Shown here one piece after another: positions 16,901 to 25,800 of a stretch of DNA of 64,000 nt. Source of the stretch: Paracoccaceae bacterium. Its GTDB lineage: Bacteria; Pseudomonadota; Alphaproteobacteria; Rhodobacterales; Rhodobacteraceae. The position numbers and the translations under genes are program-made. Below the pieces are notes generated by a model. That model was not told the origin of the DNA. It did no database searches and saw only the letters and a program-made list of their open reading frames with translations. Location of the stretch: positions 124,001 through 188,000 of the forward strand of contig WKFK01000015.1 in NCBI GenBank assembly GCA_014872815.1, read 5' to 3'. The first letter of the stretch is position 1. The number at the start of each line of letters is the position of its first letter.

Positions 16901-19224
16901 AACAGCTTCTGCTTGCTGTTCCGATGGTATTGGCGGCCTCTGCGGGGGCCGCACAAGACGTGCTGTTCCGGTCCGGCGAGCACGAAGATTTCACCCGTTT
17001 GGTGGCGACGCTGCCATCAGCAGAAACCGACTGGACCGTGTCGCGCGACGGACGGTTTTACACCATCAAAATCGAAGGTGATGACGTAAACCTGCGCACC
17101 AGCACAATCTTTGACAAAATCCCGCGCGACCGATTGGCCAATTTTGTCGCCAATGATGCCGACGGCGAGCTGGAATTGGAATTGGCCTGTGCCTGTCGTG
17201 TGGTATCGATTCCCTATGACGAACGCTATGTGATTTTCGACATTCGAGATGACCTTCCGCCTGCGCAGAACGACGACTTGCCCCAGGTGCCTCTGTCGTT
17301 TGGCGAAGCGGTGCCGATTGAGAAAAAGCCACAACGTCAATTCCGCTTCTCGTCGTTTGAGGCAGCTGCCCCTACGCCGACACCGGTTCAGGTGGCAGAA
17401 GCTGCGCCAAAGCCAGATTTTTCGCATCTTCTGGCACTGGAGAATTTTGTCGACCGCAGCGCCCAGGTGCAAATCCTACGGGGCGACCTGATCAAACAAG
17501 TGGACCGCGCCGCCAATCAGAACCTGTTACAGGCGCAAACTCCGGAAATTGAAGATACCAACGGTCTGGTGAGCGAGCCTGTAAAAACTGCTGAGTCTCA
17601 GATGCCAAAGCTTGGCAGCTCGGATCACGTGCCACCGCAAGCAGCCATCGGTTTGGAAGGGCAAGACCTCAACATTGTGGCCTACAACGTGATTGATGAA
17701 GTGGGCCGTGACATTGCTGCACTGCTCAGTGGGCAGGTCGCAACAAACCATTGCTTGCCGGATTCGGCCGTGAATATCGCAGATTGGAGCGGTGAGGGCA
17801 CCTTTGTACAGGAGCTTGGTCGCTTGCGTCAGGAGGTCGTGGGGGAATTTGACCGCACCAACAAGGACGCTTTGCGCGAGCTGGCACAGCTTTATGTGCA
17901 CTACACATTTGGTGCGGAAGCTTTGCAAATCATGGACCTTCTGCCGGACAGTGGTGAGAACAATATCCTGATCGCTATGGCGCACATCATGGACGGGCGC
18001 GAGCTGCCGGCAGACAATTCATCGTTTGTCAGCCAAGGACACTGCGCCGGCAACTCCGCCATTTGGGCCGCCCTGTCAGGGGAAACTCTGGTTGGAGAAA
18101 GCGCTGTGAACGGCGCATTGGATGCGCTGCAAAAAATGCCGCGCCACCTGCGCGAGTACCTTGGTCCAAAGCTTAGCAACCAATTGGTGGCGCAAGGTCA
18201 AACCGAAGCCGCGACGCTGGTTCTGAACGGGATTGAGCGCACTTCACCACAGCCGGATGTAAATTTTGACTTTGCTGAAGCCACTCTCAACGCGGAACTG
18301 GGCAACACCGAGGAAGCCACCGAAGCGCTCACCGAAATTGCCACGCAGAACGCCGACATCTCTACCAAGGCGGTCATCGATCTGATTGAAACCCATGTGG
18401 CGCAAGGCGTTGCACCATCAAACGAAACTATTTCGCTGGTGGGGGCTTTGGCCGTTGAACACAAAGGCGGTGCCATGGGGCCGGACCTGCGCCGTGCCCA
18501 CGCGCTCGCGCGGATGATGGAGCAAAAATTTGGCGCAGCGTTTAAAATTATTAACGATATCGAGACGCGCGATGGTGCCGAAGCCGCAGAAGAGGTGCGC
18601 AGCCAAGTGGTGATGGCCGTGCTGGAACATGCCGATGATTTTGAAGTGATTTCCTGGTCCATTCAGGAGCGCCTCGCGTCACCTGGCCGCATTACCACCG
18701 ACACCGCGCTGGCACTGGCTCACAAAACTTTTGAGATGGGATTCTTGGGCGAAACCAAACGTCTGATGCAGGCCGCACAAACTGTAATTCCAACGGATGA
18801 GAAGCGCCTGCTGAATGCGCGCTTGGCCTTAGCGGAAGCACTCCCCAAACGCGCCGAAGCAGAGCTTATGGGTATGGAAACACCGGTTGCCGATCGTCTG
18901 CGGGCGCAAGCCAAAGCCATGGCGGGCGATCATGCCGGTGCGGCACGTTTGCTGGCCGAGCTTGGCGAACGTGGGTTGGCGGAAACCGAAGCCTGGCTGG
19001 ATGGCGACCTGGCGTCTCTGACCGCCTCGGAAAACGAAGTCTTGCGACGCGCCTCCACTTACCTGCTACCAGCCGAAGAAGACAGCGCGGCTGAGGCGGC
19101 CACAGATCGTGTGACGGAAGGTATGTTGGCGCGTAATCGGGCGTTGCTGGAAGGCGCGGCGGAGAGCCGAGGCGTGCTGGGTGACTTGCTCGAGCTGCAC
19201 AGCGTGACCGAGCCATCTTCTTAA
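16897..19224 (+). CDS. Large exported helical-repeat protein of the motA operon, unknown function
   Basis: This 775-residue protein is not one I can name. The signal peptide (MKQLLLAVPMVLAASAGAAQ) predicts export to the periplasm. Residues ~25-120 look like a small beta domain (DFTRLVATLPSAETDWTV, RFYTIKIEGDDV, CACRVVSIPYDERYVIFDIRDD), a layout seen in AMIN-type surface-binding domains. A Pro/Ala linker follows. Residues ~320-740 are almost entirely paired helices with TPR-like spacing (LRELAQLYVHYTFGAEALQIM, LNARLALAEALPKRAEAELM). The start overlaps motA by four bases, so synthesis is coupled to the stator. It could play a MotC-like role with MotE and MotA, but this is inference from position, export and size only. 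Confidence 0.8.
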   Translation: MKQLLLAVPMVLAASAGAAQDVLFRSGEHEDFTRLVATLPSAETDWTVSRDGRFYTIKIEGDDVNLRTSTIFDKIPRDRLANFVANDADGELELELACACRVVSIPYDERYVIFDIRDDLPPAQNDDLPQVPLSFGEAVPIEKKPQRQFRFSSFEAAAPTPTPVQVAEAAPKPDFSHLLALENFVDRSAQVQILRGDLIKQVDRAANQNLLQAQTPEIEDTNGLVSEPVKTAESQMPKLGSSDHVPPQAAIGLEGQDLNIVAYNVIDEVGRDIAALLSGQVATNHCLPDSAVNIADWSGEGTFVQELGRLRQEVVGEFDRTNKDALRELAQLYVHYTFGAEALQIMDLLPDSGENNILIAMAHIMDGRELPADNSSFVSQGHCAGNSAIWAALSGETLVGESAVNGALDALQKMPRHLREYLGPKLSNQLVAQGQTEAATLVLNGIERTSPQPDVNFDFAEATLNAELGNTEEATEALTEIATQNADISTKAVIDLIETHVAQGVAPSNETISLVGALAVEHKGGAMGPDLRRAHALARMMEQKFGAAFKIINDIETRDGAEAAEEVRSQVVMAVLEHADDFEVISWSIQERLASPGRITTDTALALAHKTFEMGFLGETKRLMQAAQTVIPTDEKRLLNARLALAEALPKRAEAELMGMETPVADRLRAQAKAMAGDHAGAARLLAELGERGLAETEAWLDGDLASLTASENEVLRRASTYLLPAEEDSAAEAATDRVTEGMLARNRALLEGAAESRGVLGDLLELHSVTEPSS

Positions 19225-19246
19225 CACCGGTTACCACATCTTAACC
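19221..19246 (+). promoter_or_regulatory. Three TTAAC/TTACC half-sites at 10-bp spacing
   Basis: TTAAC (19221), TTACC (19231) and TTAACC (19241) are spaced exactly one helical turn apart, just ahead of the small gene and flhA. They resemble CtrA half-sites but do not have the standard 11-base repeat of TTAA-N7-TTAA. They could mark an internal promoter. Confidence 0.3.
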
Positions 19247-19292
19247 ATGCGCCGATAGCTTGGGCCTTGAACTGGGGCAGAAAGCTATCGGT

Positions 19293-19676
19293 ATGATAAA
19301 ACAGTACGTTTTCAACGCGATGTCGCGATTCCATGGCGACTCACTCAAGACCGCCACAATCGGTCTTCTGGGACTTGTGGCAAGTCTCCTTTTGGTTTTC
19401 ACCATATTTGCACAAGACAGCACCGACGGCGCGGAAACCAACAACAGGGATGACGGGGCCAATCAGGCGCGCCCCTCCAATTATGCCGCCACAATCAAGG
19501 CCCGTTTTAAACGCGATCTGGCGCAATCGCCGGATCAGCCGGTGAAGCGCACCGTCACTGTGATCCGCGAAAACAATTTCCCGCTGCTTCAGCATAGTAG
19601 TTCAACTGGCACGATGGGCTCGCTTGTGCCGCTTGGATCCGGATCGGGCCGCTCTTTGCTGAGAAATGGAGGGTAA
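19293..19676 (+). CDS. Small membrane-anchored protein upstream of flhA, unknown function
   Basis: From ATG 19293 the protein has 127 residues. A TTG at 19260 would add eleven. It starts MIKQYVFNAMSRFHGDSL, followed by one hydrophobic segment (TATIGLLGLVASLLLVFTIFA), an acidic patch (DSTDGAETNNRDD) and a Ser/Gly-rich C-terminus that looks disordered. Topology is probably a signal anchor with the remainder in the periplasm. I recognise no domain. It ends three bases before the flhA start, and its last codons contain the flhA Shine-Dalgarno (GGAGGG), so translation is probably coupled. Reality of the gene is supported by tight packing but not by any family match. Confidence 0.6.
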   Translation: MIKQYVFNAMSRFHGDSLKTATIGLLGLVASLLLVFTIFAQDSTDGAETNNRDDGANQARPSNYAATIKARFKRDLAQSPDQPVKRTVTVIRENNFPLLQHSSSTGTMGSLVPLGSGSGRSLLRNGG

Positions 19677-19679
19677 TCC

Positions 19680-21776
19680 GTGAACCCAACGTTCTCTGTA
19701 AAGGCGCTTTTTAGTCCGACAATCCTGCTCGCCCTCGCCCTGATGGCGATTATTGTCATGATGATTCTGCCGATGCCCTCCTGGGTGTTGGACATCGGGT
19801 TGGCCGCGTCTTTTGCCCTCGCCATTCTGATCTTCACCGTGACGCTGTTTATCGAGCGTCCGTTGGACTTTTCCGCCTTCCCAACCATTCTGCTGGCTTC
19901 GCTGATGCTGCGGCTGTCGCTCAACGTGTCCTCGACCAAGCTGATCATTGGGCAAGGTCACACCGGCACAAACGCCGCGGGTGATGTGATCGAGGGCTTT
20001 GCCAACTTCGTCATGGGCGGCAGCGTGTTTCTGGGCCTCGTTGTGTTCTGTGTGTTGCTCATCGTGAACTTCATGGTGATCAACAAAGGCGCCACCCGGA
20101 TGGCCGAAGTCGGCGCACGTTTCGCCCTCGACGGCATGCCTGGTAAGCAGCTTGCGATTGACAGCGATATGTCCGCAGGTGCGATTGATCACGCCGAAGC
20201 CAAAGCGCGCCGGGAACGGGAACAGCAGGAAACCACCTTTTTTGGGTCCCTTGATGGTGCGTCAAAGTTTGTGAAGGGCGACGCCATTGCTGGCCTGTTG
20301 ATCACACTTTTGAACCTGGTTATGGGCCTGATCATGGGCGTGGCCATTCACGGCATGCCAATTGGCCAGGCGTTTGAGACGTACGCCATCCTGACCGTTG
20401 GTGACGGTCTGGTGACGCAGATCCCGGCCGTGATCATTTCGATTGCCTCTGCCTTGCTGCTGGCACGTGGCGGCACCACCGGTTCCACCGACCTGACCCT
20501 GCTGAAACAACTCGGCAACTACCCGCCAGCGATTGCCACTGTGGCCGTGCTGATGATGCTGTTCGCGCTGGTGCCTGGCCTGCCATTCCTGCCCTTCCTG
20601 GCAGGTGGCGGCGTGCTTGGATTTGCGGCGTATTACCTGCACCAAAAGAAAAAAGAAGAGGCGGACGCCAGCCTTGAAACCGACGAAGAAGACGCGCCGG
20701 TGCTGCCACGTGACAAGCCCATCGGCGACGTTCTGGATCTGGATGACATTCATGTCGAATTTGCCACCGATCTGGTGAACATGGTGCTCGATCCCGGCGC
20801 AGGTCTGGACGCACGCATCACCAATATGCGCACCCATGTGGCCTCCACCTATGGTTTGATCCTGCCGGAAATCCGCCTGACGGACGAGCCATCGCTACCA
20901 AACGGCACCTACACCATCCGCATTCAAGGCGTGGAGCAAGTGCGCGATCGCCTTGAGCCGGAAAAGGTTCTGGCCCTAGCGGGTGACAGCCCAGATTCGC
21001 TGCCATCTGGTGAAGATGTTTCTGAACCGGTTTATGGCGCCCCTGCCCGCTGGATCGACAGCGCCGCGCAGGAAAAAGCTGCCCTCGCAGGCATCACCAT
21101 TGTGACACCGGGCGAAGTTCTTGCGACACACCTGCTGGAGACCATCAAATCCAACTTTGGCCGTCTGCTGACGTTTAAGGCGCTGCGTCGCATTCTGGAT
21201 GAAATGATGAACCTGTCTGATCCGGTGCGAGCCGATGCCAACCGCCGGATGATGGATGAGTTTGTGCCCGACAAAGTGCCGCTGGATCTGTTGCACCGCA
21301 TTTTGCGGATGCTGTTGGATGAGCAGGTGTCGATCCGCAACATGCCATTGATTTTGGAATCCATTGCCGAAGCCCGTCATGTGAGCGTGCAGCCAGAAGC
21401 GATCTGCGAGAATGTGCGTCAGCGTTTGGGCTTCCAGTTGATCTCCGATCTGAAGCGCGACGACGGGACCATTCCTCTGGTCCAGCTGGCCCCGGAATGG
21501 GAAGACACCTTTGCGACCTATCAAGTGGACGGGGACGCAGGCGGCATGGATGTGGCGCTGCCACCGGATGTGTTCAACGCGCTGGCGCAATCAATTGCCG
21601 ACCGGATGACCGACGCAGGCAACAGCGGGATTTTTGCGGCGCTTGTGACATCAACCCGCCGCCGTCGGTTCCTGCGCACAGTGCTCAGCGCCAAAGGCAT
21701 CTCCAATCCTGTGCTTAGTTTTGAGGAAATTGGACTGGACGCCCGGCCAGCGCTCGTCGGGGTTGTTGCCGCATGA
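19680..21776 (+). CDS. flhA: Flagellar export gate protein FlhA
   Basis: FlhA is the large membrane component of the flagellar type III secretion gate and the docking platform for chaperone-substrate complexes. Of 698 residues, about the first 310 hold eight TM helices, including LLALALMAIIVMMILPMPSW and the FHIPEP-type cytoplasmic loop region (GATRMAEVGARFALDGMPGKQLAIDSDM, quoted here only in part as DGMPGKQLAIDSDMSAG). The C-terminal cytoplasmic ring domain contains LVNMVLDPGAGLDARITNMR and ILRMLLDEQVSIRNMPLILE. Start is GTG at 19680 behind GGAGGG with six-base spacing. The stop overlaps fliR by four bases. Confidence 0.96.
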   Translation: MNPTFSVKALFSPTILLALALMAIIVMMILPMPSWVLDIGLAASFALAILIFTVTLFIERPLDFSAFPTILLASLMLRLSLNVSSTKLIIGQGHTGTNAAGDVIEGFANFVMGGSVFLGLVVFCVLLIVNFMVINKGATRMAEVGARFALDGMPGKQLAIDSDMSAGAIDHAEAKARREREQQETTFFGSLDGASKFVKGDAIAGLLITLLNLVMGLIMGVAIHGMPIGQAFETYAILTVGDGLVTQIPAVIISIASALLLARGGTTGSTDLTLLKQLGNYPPAIATVAVLMMLFALVPGLPFLPFLAGGGVLGFAAYYLHQKKKEEADASLETDEEDAPVLPRDKPIGDVLDLDDIHVEFATDLVNMVLDPGAGLDARITNMRTHVASTYGLILPEIRLTDEPSLPNGTYTIRIQGVEQVRDRLEPEKVLALAGDSPDSLPSGEDVSEPVYGAPARWIDSAAQEKAALAGITIVTPGEVLATHLLETIKSNFGRLLTFKALRRILDEMMNLSDPVRADANRRMMDEFVPDKVPLDLLHRILRMLLDEQVSIRNMPLILESIAEARHVSVQPEAICENVRQRLGFQLISDLKRDDGTIPLVQLAPEWEDTFATYQVDGDAGGMDVALPPDVFNALAQSIADRMTDAGNSGIFAALVTSTRRRRFLRTVLSAKGISNPVLSFEEIGLDARPALVGVVAA

Positions 21777-22549
21777 TGGAAACCGCCCTCTTCCTCCTGA
21801 ACACCACAGAAGCCGCGCTCTGGCACGGCTTTTTGGTGTTTTTGCGGGTAGGAACAGCGGTGGCGTTGCTGCCAGCTTTTGGGGAAACCTCGGTGCCGAC
21901 ACGCATCAAACTGGGATTGGCGGTCGCATTTACCGTGATCGTCGCTCCGGCGGTGCCCGTTTTTGAAAGCGCTGAGCCGACGTTTCCGCTCATAGCGCAA
22001 TATGCACTCACCGAAACCATGAGTGGTTTTCTTATGGGCATAGGTATCCGTATGTTTGTATTGGCTCTTCAGACTGCGGGAACCATTGCCGGTCAATCAA
22101 CCTCGTTGGCCCAACTGTTGGGTGGCGCCGCGGGCGAACCTCTTCCCGCTATCGGCAACGTACTTGTGATTGCTGGCTTGGCGCTTGCCGTCACAATGGG
22201 ACTGCATGTCTATGTCGCACGCTACCTGATCGGGTCGTACATGCTGTTTCCAGCGGGTAGTTTTCCGCCCCGAGAAATCATGACCGAGTGGAGCGTGCCT
22301 CATATGGCGCAGGCGTTCAACATGGCGTTCCGACTGGCGGCACCCTTTGTGATTATTTCGGCGATCTACAACCTGATGCTTGGCGTTATCAACCGCGCCA
22401 TGCCGCAGTTGATGGTGGCTTTCGTTGGTGCGCCGCTGATCACGGCAGGCGGCCTGTTCCTCTTGTTCCTCGTGGCGCCCGCGCTGCTCACCCTTTGGTG
22501 GGGCGCGATGGAAGCGTTCATGATCAATCCAGTTGAGGGTTTGAGATGA
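21773..22549 (+). CDS. fliR: Flagellar export gate protein FliR
   Basis: FliR completes the FliP-FliQ-FliR export channel. The 258 residues carry six hydrophobic segments: LWHGFLVFLRVGTAVALLPA, LGLAVAFTVIVAPAVPVF, LTETMSGFLMGIGIRMFVLA, GNVLVIAGLALAVTMGLHVY, AAPFVIISAIYNLMLGVINR and GGLFLLFLVAPALLTLWWG. The family motifs QTAGTIAGQSTSLAQ and NRAMPQLMVAFVGAPL are present. It overlaps flhA upstream and flhB downstream by four bases each, giving a fixed-ratio translational unit. Confidence 0.95.
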   Translation: MMETALFLLNTTEAALWHGFLVFLRVGTAVALLPAFGETSVPTRIKLGLAVAFTVIVAPAVPVFESAEPTFPLIAQYALTETMSGFLMGIGIRMFVLALQTAGTIAGQSTSLAQLLGGAAGEPLPAIGNVLVIAGLALAVTMGLHVYVARYLIGSYMLFPAGSFPPREIMTEWSVPHMAQAFNMAFRLAAPFVIISAIYNLMLGVINRAMPQLMVAFVGAPLITAGGLFLLFLVAPALLTLWWGAMEAFMINPVEGLR

Positions 22550-23637
22550 GCGGCGGCGGTCAAGACGACGACAGCGAGAAGAGTTTTGAGCCCACCCAGA
22601 AGAAACTGGATGATGCGCGCAAGAAAGGCGAGATCGCCAAGTCCATGGATGTCTTCGTGGCGGCGGGCTACCTTGGCCTAACGCTGGCTTTTCTCACGAT
22701 CGGCGGCGCGACCATCAAAGCCGCTGGCAATGGGTTGATGGTTTTGTTGGATCAGGCAGATGAGCTTGCACCAATGGTGTTTGAGGGCAATCCGTCTACA
22801 CCGCTAGGCGGCATCATGCTGGAAACCTTAACTTCCGTAGCGCCTTGGTTTGCGGTGCCAATGTTGGCCGTGATTTTGAGTGTAATAGCACAGCGTGCCT
22901 TTCTGGTGACTCCGTCCAAACTGGCGCCCAAACTGTCTCGAATAAATCCGATCTCCAACGCCAAAAACAAATTTGGTCGCGGCGGCCTGTTTGAGTTTGC
23001 CAAAAGCTTTGCCAAATTGGTGATCTTTTCCGTCTGCCTTGGTTTTTTCCTAAGAGCACGCATGGCCGAGATGGCTTCGTCCATTCAGCTCGACGCGATG
23101 ATGGTGCCTGCCCTTCTAGGTCGTCTGATGCTTGAGTTTTTGATGATTGTGATCATCGTTTCCGCGACCATCGCAGTGATAGACTACTTCTGGCAGCACG
23201 CCGAGCACATTCGCAAAAACATGATGACCCGCAAGGAAATGACCGACGAAAGCAAAGAAGCTGAAGGCGATCCGCACATGAAACAACAGCGGCGCCAAAA
23301 GGGTCAAGAAATTGCGATGAACCAGATGCTAGCGGACGTGCCGGACGCGGATGTGGTTATGGTGAACCCAACCCACTATGCGGTGGCGCTCAAATGGTCG
23401 CGCAAACCTGGTGCCGCGCCTGTCTGTGTGGCCAAAGGTGTTGATGAAGTTGCGGCCAAAATCCGAGAAGTGGCGCAAGAAAATGCCGTGCCCATTCACC
23501 GCGATCCACCTTCAACACGAGCCTTGCACGCGGTGGTGGAAATTGGCCAGGAAGTGCCACCAGATCACTATGCCCCTGTGGCGGCTGCGATCCGATTTGC
23601 AGACGCTATGCGTCAACGAATGAAAGGCCGCGTATGA
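22546..23637 (+). CDS. flhB: Flagellar export switch protein FlhB
   Basis: FlhB gates export specificity by cleaving itself at an NPTH site. The 363-residue protein has the usual start DDDSEKSFEPTQKKLDDARKKGE, four TM segments (VAAGYLGLTLAFLTIGGA, APWFAVPMLAVILSVIAQ, FAKLVIFSVCLGFFLRA, LMLEFLMIVIIVSATIAVI), a charged linker (MTRKEMTDESKEAEGDPH) and the cytoplasmic autocleavage domain with VVMVNPTHYAVALKW, where Asn274-Pro275 is the scissile bond. It overlaps fliR and the next gene by four bases. Confidence 0.96.
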   Translation: MSGGGQDDDSEKSFEPTQKKLDDARKKGEIAKSMDVFVAAGYLGLTLAFLTIGGATIKAAGNGLMVLLDQADELAPMVFEGNPSTPLGGIMLETLTSVAPWFAVPMLAVILSVIAQRAFLVTPSKLAPKLSRINPISNAKNKFGRGGLFEFAKSFAKLVIFSVCLGFFLRARMAEMASSIQLDAMMVPALLGRLMLEFLMIVIIVSATIAVIDYFWQHAEHIRKNMMTRKEMTDESKEAEGDPHMKQQRRQKGQEIAMNQMLADVPDADVVMVNPTHYAVALKWSRKPGAAPVCVAKGVDEVAAKIREVAQENAVPIHRDPPSTRALHAVVEIGQEVPPDHYAPVAAAIRFADAMRQRMKGRV

Positions 23638-24047
23638 GCGACGATTTGAAAGAGCTGAACGTGATCACCCAGGCGCGCTATCAAAAGGCGCAGTCGGCGA
23701 TGCAGTCCATACAAGCGGAAGAAAACAAACTGCGTGGGTTGCTTAGTGACCTGGCAGAGCAAGAGAAAAACGGACGGGACATGCTCACAGGTGATACGGC
23801 CATGCGCATCACCGGTGGTGATTTGGCTTGGAATAGCTGGATTGGTCGCAACCGGAAGATTCTCAACCACCAACTGGCTAATGTCATGGTGCGCAAGGAA
23901 ATGGCCTACAAGGATCTCCAGAAGCATTTTGGCAAGGCCGATGTCATGGAGAAACTATTGGAACACGAGGTGCAAACCCGACGCCAAATCCGTGCGGCGG
24001 CTCTGGTGGATTCGATCATGGAAGGCAAATTGAGCTGCGGCATGTAA
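23634..24047 (+). CDS. Coiled-coil flagellar protein, possible FliJ equivalent
   Basis: This 137-residue, almost entirely helical and highly charged protein overlaps flhB by four bases. It has no TM segment or signal. Heptad-like stretches include LNVITQARYQKAQSAMQSIQ, EENKLRGLLSDLAEQEKNGR, and VRKEMAYKDLQKHFGKADVM. Size and composition are like FliJ, the ~140-residue coiled-coil stalk of the FliI ATPase, and no other fliJ candidate lies beside fliI in this window. FliJ sequences are very divergent, so this is a hypothesis. A strong terminator closes the operon 26 bases after the stop. Confidence 0.55.
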   Translation: MSDDLKELNVITQARYQKAQSAMQSIQAEENKLRGLLSDLAEQEKNGRDMLTGDTAMRITGGDLAWNSWIGRNRKILNHQLANVMVRKEMAYKDLQKHFGKADVMEKLLEHEVQTRRQIRAAALVDSIMEGKLSCGM

Positions 24048-24072
24048 CCCGGCACAACTTCTGTACAAACAA

Positions 24073-24102
24073 AAAGGGCGGTGCCGGAAAGCACCGCCCT
24101 TT
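24073..24102. terminator. Bidirectional terminator between the flhB operon and the flgB operon
   Basis: The stem GGGCGGTGC / GCACCGCCC, loop CGGAAA, is flanked by AAA/A-run upstream and TTT downstream. It can end both the plus-strand flhA-flhB operon and the minus-strand operon ending in fliL copy 2. Confidence 0.85.
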
Positions 24103-24125
24103 AGTGTGTTGGGAACACTTATAAG

Positions 24126-24623
24126 TTACGCGATGTCCTGACGTGTGATCTGGACAATCAAAACATCGGAAATTTCGTCACCGAACGTCTTCTGTGCCAC
24201 TTCCAGGAATGTCTTGCGCAAGCGGTCCAACCGGCTGGAGTTTGTAAACGCGCCTTCAAATCCGCCAATATTGGCATGATCAAACATCGTCTGCAGCAAA
24301 GCACCACGAATGCGCGGCTCCGCTTCAAAAATGGCTTCGCTGTAGCCAGTTTCAACTTCGATGGTGAGCGTGATCAGAATGAGCGAAGACACCGCATCAT
24401 CGTGCACAACGGGCACAATAAACTGGTCGACCAGATCAACGTAAACGCGCCCCTTGGGCGGACCGTCCTCTTCATCTGTCTTACCAGTTTTTTCAGCGTG
24501 TTCTCCGCTCTCAGTGCCTTCGGTAGTTTCCACTGGCGTAGGTTCCGGGCGCAGGGCAAGCCCCGCGCCAACGCCAGCGCCGACGCCAACCAAGAGGAGT
24601 ATAATAGGGAGAAGTTTCTTCAT
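24126..24623 (-). CDS. fliL: FliL-family flagellar basal-body protein (copy 2)
   Basis: The protein has 165 residues: N-terminal TM (LLPIILLLVGVGAGVGAGLAL), a Thr/Glu/Lys-rich linker, then a periplasmic domain with GRVYVDLVDQFIVPVVHDD, SSLILITLTIEVE, RIRGALLQTMFDHANIGGFE and FGDEISDVLIVQITRQDI. The layout matches FliL, and the end (SDVLIVQITRQDI) is the typical FliL strand. It is the last gene of the flgB operon, 12 bases after flgH, whereas copy 1 leads the motA/flhA operon. The two are divergent in sequence, so they are unlikely to be a recent duplication. Confidence 0.85.
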   Translation of the reverse strand: MKKLLPIILLLVGVGAGVGAGLALRPEPTPVETTEGTESGEHAEKTGKTDEEDGPPKGRVYVDLVDQFIVPVVHDDAVSSLILITLTIEVETGYSEAIFEAEPRIRGALLQTMFDHANIGGFEGAFTNSSRLDRLRKTFLEVAQKTFGDEISDVLIVQITRQDIA

Positions 24624-24635
24624 CAGATCACCCGA

Positions 24636-25367
24636 TTAGTAAGGCAGGACGGCGTCCATGACCTGTTGACCCCAACGTGGTTGCTGCATGTCAGTAATCT
24701 GACCACGACCGCCATAAGACACACGCGCAGAAGCGATTTTGTCGAAGGTAATTTCGTTCTGTCGGGAAATGTCCTCAGAACGGGCAAAGCCAGACACAAG
24801 CAGTTCACGCAATTCGTAGTTCACACGCAATTCCTGAGAACCTTCAATCGCCAACACGCCATTGGGCAGCACATCTACAACCGTGGCCGCAACGCGCAAC
24901 GTCAGTTTCTCACTTCGCTTCACGGATCCATCGCCTGAGCTGGAGCTGTTGGAGCTCAGATCCACCAAAGGATCAGTTGTGGCACCGTCTGGCAGACGCG
25001 AATTGATGCGCTGCGGCAACCCAGCAAATGCTGGAATGCTCAGGCTGTCAGATCCGCTGCGGCTGCGTTCGGTTTCATTGTTGATTTGGGCTTTTTCATC
25101 AACCTCAATCACAACGGTGAGGATATCGCCCCGGCTCGCGGCACGCCGATCGCCAAGCAAGGAGGCTTTGTTTCCGCTCCACAAAGACGCCGTGTCGGAC
25201 CGACGCGACACGCTGGCCTGCTGCGGCAGCGGTGGGTTCATCATTGCATAGTGCTCTTGATTGTTGGTGGTTGGTGTAAAGCTCGGCGCCTTACCCATAT
25301 GATCCGTACGACCACACGCGGACACGGCCAGCGTCACAAGAAGAAGTGTTGTTGAGAGAATACGCAC
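24636..25367 (-). CDS. flgH: Flagellar L-ring protein FlgH
   Basis: FlgH is the outer-membrane lipoprotein that forms the L-ring bushing. The 243 residues begin with a lipoprotein signal whose lipobox is AVSAC (Cys18). The family core is clear: ASLWSGNKASLLGDRRAASRGDILTVVIE (quoted in parts: LGDRRAASRGDILTVVIE), then NETERSRSGSD, LRVAATVVDVLPNGVLAIEG, RVNYELRELLVSGFARSEDI and ARVSYGGRGQITDM. The P-ring gene flgI, usually nearby, is absent from the window. Confidence 0.95.
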   Translation of the reverse strand: MRILSTTLLLVTLAVSACGRTDHMGKAPSFTPTTNNQEHYAMMNPPLPQQASVSRRSDTASLWSGNKASLLGDRRAASRGDILTVVIEVDEKAQINNETERSRSGSDSLSIPAFAGLPQRINSRLPDGATTDPLVDLSSNSSSSGDGSVKRSEKLTLRVAATVVDVLPNGVLAIEGSQELRVNYELRELLVSGFARSEDISRQNEITFDKIASARVSYGGRGQITDMQQPRWGQQVMDAVLPY

Positions 25368-25379
25368 TGGTGTGTTCCT

Positions 25380-25799
25380 TTAATTGGCGACCTGAATATT
25401 GCCGTTGGGCAATACAGTTCCGGTGATGGTGGAGCGGGAGCTGAGGTTCATAACGCGAAGGCGTTCGCCTTCACCGCCACGGGCAAGGGAGCGGCCTTCG
25501 GTTTCGATATTCAACCCATTGGCGCTGTAGACCAGCGTGACAATTTGGTTACGTTCGACAAGCGCAGGCTCTCCAATATCGCCTTTGCGCACAGGACGGC
25601 CTGGATAGATGGCCTTTCGGGCCTCTTTGCCAATGACGGCTTCCAGATCGGTATGGACGCCAGGCACATCGCCTTGCTTGAGGCCGACCACACCAGGTTC
25701 GATAATGGTGTTGGCGCGGATGATTTCTGTGGCGACAACAATTTCCGCAGAAACCGGAGCAGCCAGAACGGTCAGGATGAGGGCGAGGGCACGTTTCAT
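25380..25799 (-). CDS. flgA: Flagellar P-ring assembly chaperone FlgA
   Basis: FlgA is a periplasmic chaperone for FlgI. The protein is short (139 aa), as is usual in alphaproteobacteria. Signal peptide MKRALALILTVLAAPVSAE is followed by ATEIIRANTIIEPGVVGL, the SAF-domain core KAIYPGRPVRKGDIGEPALV, and the C-terminal NGLNIETEGRSLARGGEGE and RVMNLSSRSTITGTVLPNG. It starts two bases after the flgG stop. Confidence 0.93.
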   Translation of the reverse strand: MKRALALILTVLAAPVSAEIVVATEIIRANTIIEPGVVGLKQGDVPGVHTDLEAVIGKEARKAIYPGRPVRKGDIGEPALVERNQIVTLVYSANGLNIETEGRSLARGGEGERLRVMNLSSRSTITGTVLPNGNIQVAN

Positions 25800-25800
25800 C

